From Antedon mediterranea (lineage: Eukaryota > Echinodermata > Crinoidea > Comatulida > Antedonidae), in contig NC_092679.1 in assembly GCF_964355755.1 (NCBI RefSeq), forward strand, positions 6,572,001 to 6,636,000: a DNA stretch of 64,000 nucleotides. The letters are read 5' to 3'. Below the pieces are notes generated by a model. That model was given only the letters and a program-made list of their open reading frames with translations, did no database searches and was not told the origin of the DNA. Below are positions 58,726-64,000 of this stretch, piece after piece. Position numbers and translations under genes: made by a program. How positions within the stretch are numbered: the first letter of the stretch is position 1; every line of letters begins with the position of its first letter.

Positions 58726-61551
58726 GATATGATACAAGCCTACATAAATATAACGTTTTATAATATGTTGTTTTATAAGCACGACTTGCTATGCAAATTT
58801 TGTTGGATTCTAACGTTTTGTGCTTTTGATATAGTGGTGTTTTGAATCTAGTCTTTCTGTTCATTATTTTGTTTTTGTGTTTTTAATTTACTGTTCATTT
58901 TAATTCTGCTATAACCCACCTCGTCTAAACTGTTGCTGTCTGTAAAGTTAGGAAAAAATGGCAATATCAGCACCATGGTCATGTTACAAGAGTTGTTAAA
59001 AAACAATATAGATTATCTAATAAAACTCCTAGAAAGTAGGAAGCCTTTTACCAGTTTTCCCCCTGACTGTGTAAAAAAATTAAACCTTTTGGTTACAATT
59101 TTATCAATTTAATATACAATATTTGGAGAGTATGGTTTTGACTCACCGTTCATAATCTTCATACAGTACTGTATATTAAACTAATTTTAATCCCGCCATT
59201 AATTTTAACTCCACCATAAATTTTACAATTAGAAATTCACTTCTATTATTGCTTTTATTTCTAATATAACTGAAAGTATTTTAAACCGCACAAGCCCCAT
59301 TTTCCCACTGTGCGTTTTATGTCCAGGTGTTGTATTGTCTGTTACATTCTTTATATTCACTCGACTTTTGAAATTTAATGTTGGAATAATAATTAATTAC
59401 TATGTATGTTTAGCACCATTTAAACTGCACAAAAGTCTTACATTGGAGAGTTATACATTTTTGCAATGACCTACAGAATATGTTATAATATAGAGATATA
59501 CATTGCAAGTCGACGGACCTAATTTGTTTTGATTTTAGGTCTACGTAATGACCATAAGTGACAATACATACTGTACATGCAATTTTTATTTTTTTTTGGT
59601 GGGGGGGGGGGGGGGTGTTAAACAGTCGTCAAATGAGAGAGTTTGACAACTTTGATAAATTCAATCAAACTGGAGGGAAGAATTGATTGTGATGTGAAAC
59701 ACTAAAAAAATAAAACTTGGGAAATTGTAGTACATAATTATTATTTTTCACACAGTATGTATGGATTTATATATTATATATATTTTTACTAGCACTTACT
59801 CATCACTCTTATTTTATGCAATAATCATTATTACTTATTTTATTAACTGTAAATAGATATTAATCGTTTTCAATAAATGCTATGGTGGTTATTTGTACAG
59901 ATAGGTGCTAATTGGTACAAATTTATTCAGAGTAAAATATGTTGTAGGTTTTGAAAATATTATTATTAACTCAAATTTTAGGTATGCACTTCAATCCAAG
60001 AGTTTTAGAATGAAAAAAAGATTTTAATATTTGTTAACAATATCCGTGTAGTTTTGTTTCATTTGTAGAAGCACTGTACAGTACAGTATTTGATGCTGCA
60101 GTAAATTATTAGTTTACTGAAGTACAAGAATTAACTGAAAACTATTAATTGAAAGCTATGACAGTAAAAGCAAGAAAAATATAGATATTTAAAACACCTT
60201 ACCTGTGATATGTTTATGGTTAAACTTTATTACAGGTAAGATGGCCAATAAAACAACTGACCCCCAGGTAAAGTCCTGTTTTCAAATTAAATTTAATATC
60301 TTAAAAAATGCAAACAAATTTTAAAATGTCAGCTTGATCTTATTGTGCAATTGTCCATTTAAACTTTGAAATAATTTTTTTGTAGCGCAACCTTGATATA
60401 ATATAGCTAGTCTCCGCATTCCAGAAAAAGAAAATATTGTAGTTCATTATATTCCAGTTTTTACATACCTCTATGTGAACATGCTAGCTAATCTCCACAT
60501 TCCAGTGTGAACCAGGAGTGTATAGAAACTAGGAGGCAATTTAACTTTACGTATGTAACCTTTTGTTATATTCATGTATATTTTGAGAATTCTGTACAAT
60601 GTTTAGCAACATTTGAGAAGGCAAACCCTTTTCACACACCCCATCCCCACTTTTCTGATTGTTTATATTTGTGTTTTATTCAGTTATGTTTTGTTTTTGC
60701 ATAGAATTTAACATGCATTAATAAAAACTATAATTTAAAAATATTGTATTTAAATAAGAACCGGTGTATATTGTAATAAAACTATGGGAGTTCATTGAGT
60801 GAAGAGTTAGATGTTGATATGACCTATGACCTACTTATTTTTTTTAATTGTAGAACATTCATTCAACTTGATTATTAAGGAATTATTAATGACTGCATTT
60901 AAATTATAATTAACATTAAAATAAAAGTGTTATCAAATTTAATTGGCTCTGTTGTTTATGCTGTTTCTCTATTTCTTTAGGTCAGGTCACAAAATAGTAG
61001 ATCTTATAGTTTTGACTGAAACAAAGGTTGAATGTTTACTTTTTACTCTGTAAAAAAATATATCTACAGTACATACAGTTTCAAATACTTTAAACCTCTT
61101 TATTCCAAAATTGTGTACACATTATATATTTTGTAGGCTATATAAATCACAAATCTAAACTATACATTGTGGAAAAAACATCTACATACAGTTTCGAACA
61201 TGTTAAACCTCTTTATTCCAAAATTGTGTACAAATTATATTTTGTAGGCTATATAAATCACAAATCTACACTATACAATGTGGAAAAAAAATTCTGTGAG
61301 TAAAATAACTTGCGTAGAATTAGAAAGGCCTAAACAAAAATATGTTAGCTATTATATTTCATATTCATTGATCTCTTATTATTATATTGTACATCAATAG
61401 CCACTGTGAAGTAGGTATAATATAACATTGTGAATATAATTGTTTTAATTCATTTTCCAAAACTGTTCACAATGAATAGTTAAACTGTAGTTGTGACTTG
61501 TGTGCCATTCATACAGTATTGTGTTAATTCAGTCTCTACTATAAACGTATG
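58726..61551. other. convergent intergenic region, stonin / GLRX5
   Basis: 3' UTR and flank of stonin and of GLRX5. Contains a T/G tract (59588-59618) and a 113-bp tandem duplication (61071-61293). No gene is seen; open frames here lack any domain or splice support. Confidence 0.5.
61071..61293. repeat. 113-bp tandem duplication
   Basis: ACATACAGTTTC starts at 61071 and 61184; both copies contain TTAAACCTCTTTATTCCAAA and GTAGGCTATATAAATCACAA. Confidence 0.9.
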
Positions 61552-62334
61552 TTATTTCTTCTCGTCGGCTTCTTTATCTATTAATGCGGAGCGAATGCCA
61601 ATCTTCTGCAGTTCTTCTATTAACTCGCCATTTTGATGCATCTGTAGCATGATATCGCATCCTCCTAGAAATTCTCCGTCCATGTAAACTTGTGGTATTG
61701 TGGGCCACTCGGAATAATCCTTGATACCTTGACAAATAAAAAAGATTTTGCAAGTAAAATAACTTTTTAAATAATGTACTGTAGTATTCAGTAAGGTTTG
61801 TTAACATGCAATACTAATTGTATCTACATTTTACATTATTACTATTTTATAATATAAGATACAGTAATTAAAAAATCCAAAGAGGTTACAAAATGCATTC
61901 CAACATGACGACCCCCATCCTTCTCTCTCTGAATACCAGTACAAACAATGTGATGTCTGCTTTCTTAATTTTACTTAGGCCCAGGGTGGGGAGAGGTATT
62001 AATTTTACACATTCCTGCTAATATATATTATTAAGCTATAACAATACGTTTTGCCATTTATTGTGTTACCAATACCTTGTCGTAAATCGTCATCATCCAA
62101 AACATTATGACTTGCAAAGTTCACATTGTGCATTTTGAGGATCTGTACAACAGCATTGCTGAACCCACACATCGGCTGCTCTTGATCACCCTTCATAAAA
62201 ACGACGACTTTATTGTCTTTAACTAAAGATTCTATGTTTTCTTTAGAACCTGCGTTTGCAGAAAATAATCTAAATGCTGACAAACGTGGTAAAGTTTGTC
62301 TTAAAAGCGGTGATATACGATAAATTGAGTTCAT
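61552..62334 (-). CDS. GLRX5: mitochondrial monothiol glutaredoxin 5
   Basis: Two exons on the minus strand, 62334-62076 and 61727-61552, phase-matched, 144 aa (human 157). Residues 1 to about 28 are Arg-rich without acids ([19 protein letters not shown]), a mitochondrial presequence. The glutaredoxin fold includes [16 protein letters not shown] with the CGFS active-site cysteine at residue 56, then [20 protein letters not shown] with the TVP-like cis-proline and the GG of the glutathione site. Known: GLRX5 transfers [2Fe-2S] clusters from the ISCU scaffold and is needed for haem and Fe-S protein biogenesis. It shares a short divergent upstream region with the ankyrin gene. Confidence 0.96.
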
Positions 62335-62747
62335 TTTGTACCGTATATTTCTGAGTAGTACTTTCTAGGCCTAAGTTGTTTTTAATGTTTAACCTTTGAC
62401 ATGGATATAGGCCCTATGGTGATTGTTTTAGAAACATGTAGAAATGTATTTATAAATAATTTGTAATACTTATTTTATTAGATTAATATTCAAAACTAAT
62501 CAAGATATTATTTATTAGCTTTAGTATTTTATTCATAATTATCTGTTTAGTAAAAATGTGTTAAATGTTTTCTTTTTATCAAGGAAACGTCTGGCACTGA
62601 AGACTAGAGCCAACACGACACGTATGGATAGGCAAGACTAGAGCCAACACGACACTTGTCTTGTTTACCTTTTTTCGCCGGTCGTCTTCTTTATTTAGGC
62701 CTAGCCTGAAATTGTGTCACTTTACTGTGTGCTGTTTGAGGACAGAA
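62335..62747. promoter_or_regulatory. divergent promoter region, GLRX5 / ankyrin gene
   Basis: 413 bp between opposite start codons. Contains a direct repeat of AGACTAGAGCCAACACGACA at about 62601 and 62635. No TATA box is obvious. Confidence 0.4.
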
Positions 62748-64000
62748 ATGCAAGAAGCTGTAGAAACATTGCGTACAGCCGTGGCAAATGGAAGAACTGA
62801 TATAGTTAGATCGCTGATTCATGCTGCGAGCGAATGTGAGTCCGTTTGCTTTTGCTTTGTCGCCTGAGCTGAGACGAGGTGAAGAAGAAGGGGGCAATGG
62901 CAGTTTGCCCAGCATGGTCGATTCGTCCCACAAATATATTATTTTTTAGTATTGAATACAGTATTCAATGTAAAATTTTATTAATACACGTTTAAAGTAC
63001 GGAACTGTACGACGAAAAAACAATTGGTTTAAAATTTCATAAAGTTGTCTTTTCCTTTTATTTGTTTGATGAATTTCAAAGGCTGTCCTGTAGATTGTAG
63101 AAAAATATTTACTAGCTATTAATTTATTTCTATTTTTAGGTGAAGAAAAAGATGAAGGTGCTATCAAAGTATTAGATGTTTTAAATTCAAACTTTGTTGG
63201 TGAAGGAACTGTACTACACCAAGCTTGCAAGGTTTACAATCTGGATATTTTAAGGACTTTTAAATAAAGTTTGGAAAAAAAATTAAGTCTGTAGATATTA
63301 TCCTATTAGAAAATTTGTTCGTACATTTGTTCGTTTATACATTATCACTGCATTGTATTATGATTATCAACTACATTTAAAAACTTCATCTGGGTGGGTT
63401 TCATTTCTACTATATTATTTGTAATTACCTTCAGCAAAATTTATTTATTTTTCCTCCTTCCTACTATAGGATGGACAAGCTGATATTGTTCGTACTCTCT
63501 TAATGTTTGGAAGCGACCCAACAATTAAAGATGACCAAGATAGACTGGCCTTTGACCTCGTTGATACACCCAATGTCAGAGCAGCATTCAATGATGCATT
63601 TTTTCAGGCCGTTGGACAAAATAGGTGAAAAAGCTAACAGTTTTTGTCCTTTATTTAGAGTTAGTTATAAATATATTTTTAATCCATTCTATAGAATATT
63701 TAATATTATATAATAAATAATATAAAGTATTATTTTTTGTTTTGTAAATTTACATGTTTACTTTTATTCATTTATTCATTTCCTTATTTCGGATAGTACA
63801 TCCATATACAAATTATACAAAAACAAAAAAAGAAACAATTTCAGTAGGAATAAGCCAAATAGCAACCCTAACCCACAAAACCAACCTACAATATCCTAAA
63901 ATATCAATTTGCACCAACGCTAATGCGGGTTGTATTGTGGAAGTATGTTAACTATGGTTTAATCAGACTGTCATGAATTCCGTTCATGTTCTGTTTATGT
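62748..64000 (+). CDS. ankyrin-repeat protein, 5' part (runs off window)
   Basis: Exons 62748-62835, 63140-63231 and 63470-63624 are phase-matched and the last ends with a donor (CAAAATAG/GTGAAA), so the gene continues past 64000. About 112 residues are visible. Ankyrin helices are seen in VETLRTAVANGRTDIVRSLI, in GTVLHQACK, and in DGQADIVRTLLMFGSDPTI, spaced as ankyrin repeats, followed by FDLVDTPNVRAAFNDAFFQ. I cannot name the orthologue from this part. The start is the first ATG after an in-frame stop in the divergent promoter region. Confidence 0.72.

Overview
This is nuclear DNA from an animal. All confident genes are split by GT-AG introns with A/T-rich sequence between exons. There are two eukaryotic tRNA genes, many short inverted-repeat transposons, and LINE and Penelope-type retroelement pieces. 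The gene set (PPP1R36, MAP10, WDR74, SLC46, stonin, GLRX5, profilin-like) is bilaterian. A multidomain HYR/PAN/SEA/EGF membrane protein and a P2X7-ballast-type zinc domain in a transposon point to an invertebrate deuterostome, most likely an echinoderm. That placement is inference. The motif AGGCCTA is strikingly over-used in the non-coding DNA.

Layout. 1-560: minus-strand Penelope-like reverse transcriptase fragment, cut by the window edge. 1115-2742 (-): small profilin-like gene, head-to-head with 3172-8504 (+), a PPP1R36-like protein phosphatase 1 regulator whose second intron carries a tRNA-Val gene. 9300-9371 (-): tRNA-Glu. 9515-12651: a TTAA-flanked inverted-repeat DNA transposon with two related decayed genes pointing inward. 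13563-16982 (+): MAP10. 18903-32052 (+): 13-exon gene for a single-pass membrane protein with signal peptide, HYR, HYR, PAN, HYR, HYR, SEA, EGF, TM and an acidic/Ser-rich tail; its second intron holds a 5'-truncated LINE (about 21180-23560). 33522-38295 (+): WDR74. 39039-45706 (-): SLC46-type transporter, tail-to-tail with WDR74. 47919-58725 (+): stonin. 61552-62334 (-): mitochondrial GLRX5, head-to-head with 62748 onward (+), an ankyrin-repeat gene running off the window.

The genes do not form one pathway. WDR74 acts in 60S ribosome biogenesis, GLRX5 in Fe-S cluster supply, stonin in clathrin endocytosis, MAP10 in microtubules and cytokinesis, and PPP1R36 in PP1 regulation. The profilin-like/PPP1R36 and GLRX5/ankyrin pairs each share a compact divergent promoter region.

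The most unusual observations are: (1) the membrane protein's domain combination, with each ectodomain module in its own phase-1 exon; (2) three tandem-repeat arrays that each start at an exon's 5' splice site and copy that splice site into the intron (WDR74 exon 5, SLC46 exons 2 and 3); (3) the TTAA transposon carrying a P2X7-ballast-like gene and an inverted paralogous 5' end.

Exon coordinates were worked out by hand from splice consensus, reading-frame continuity and family similarity. No database search was run.
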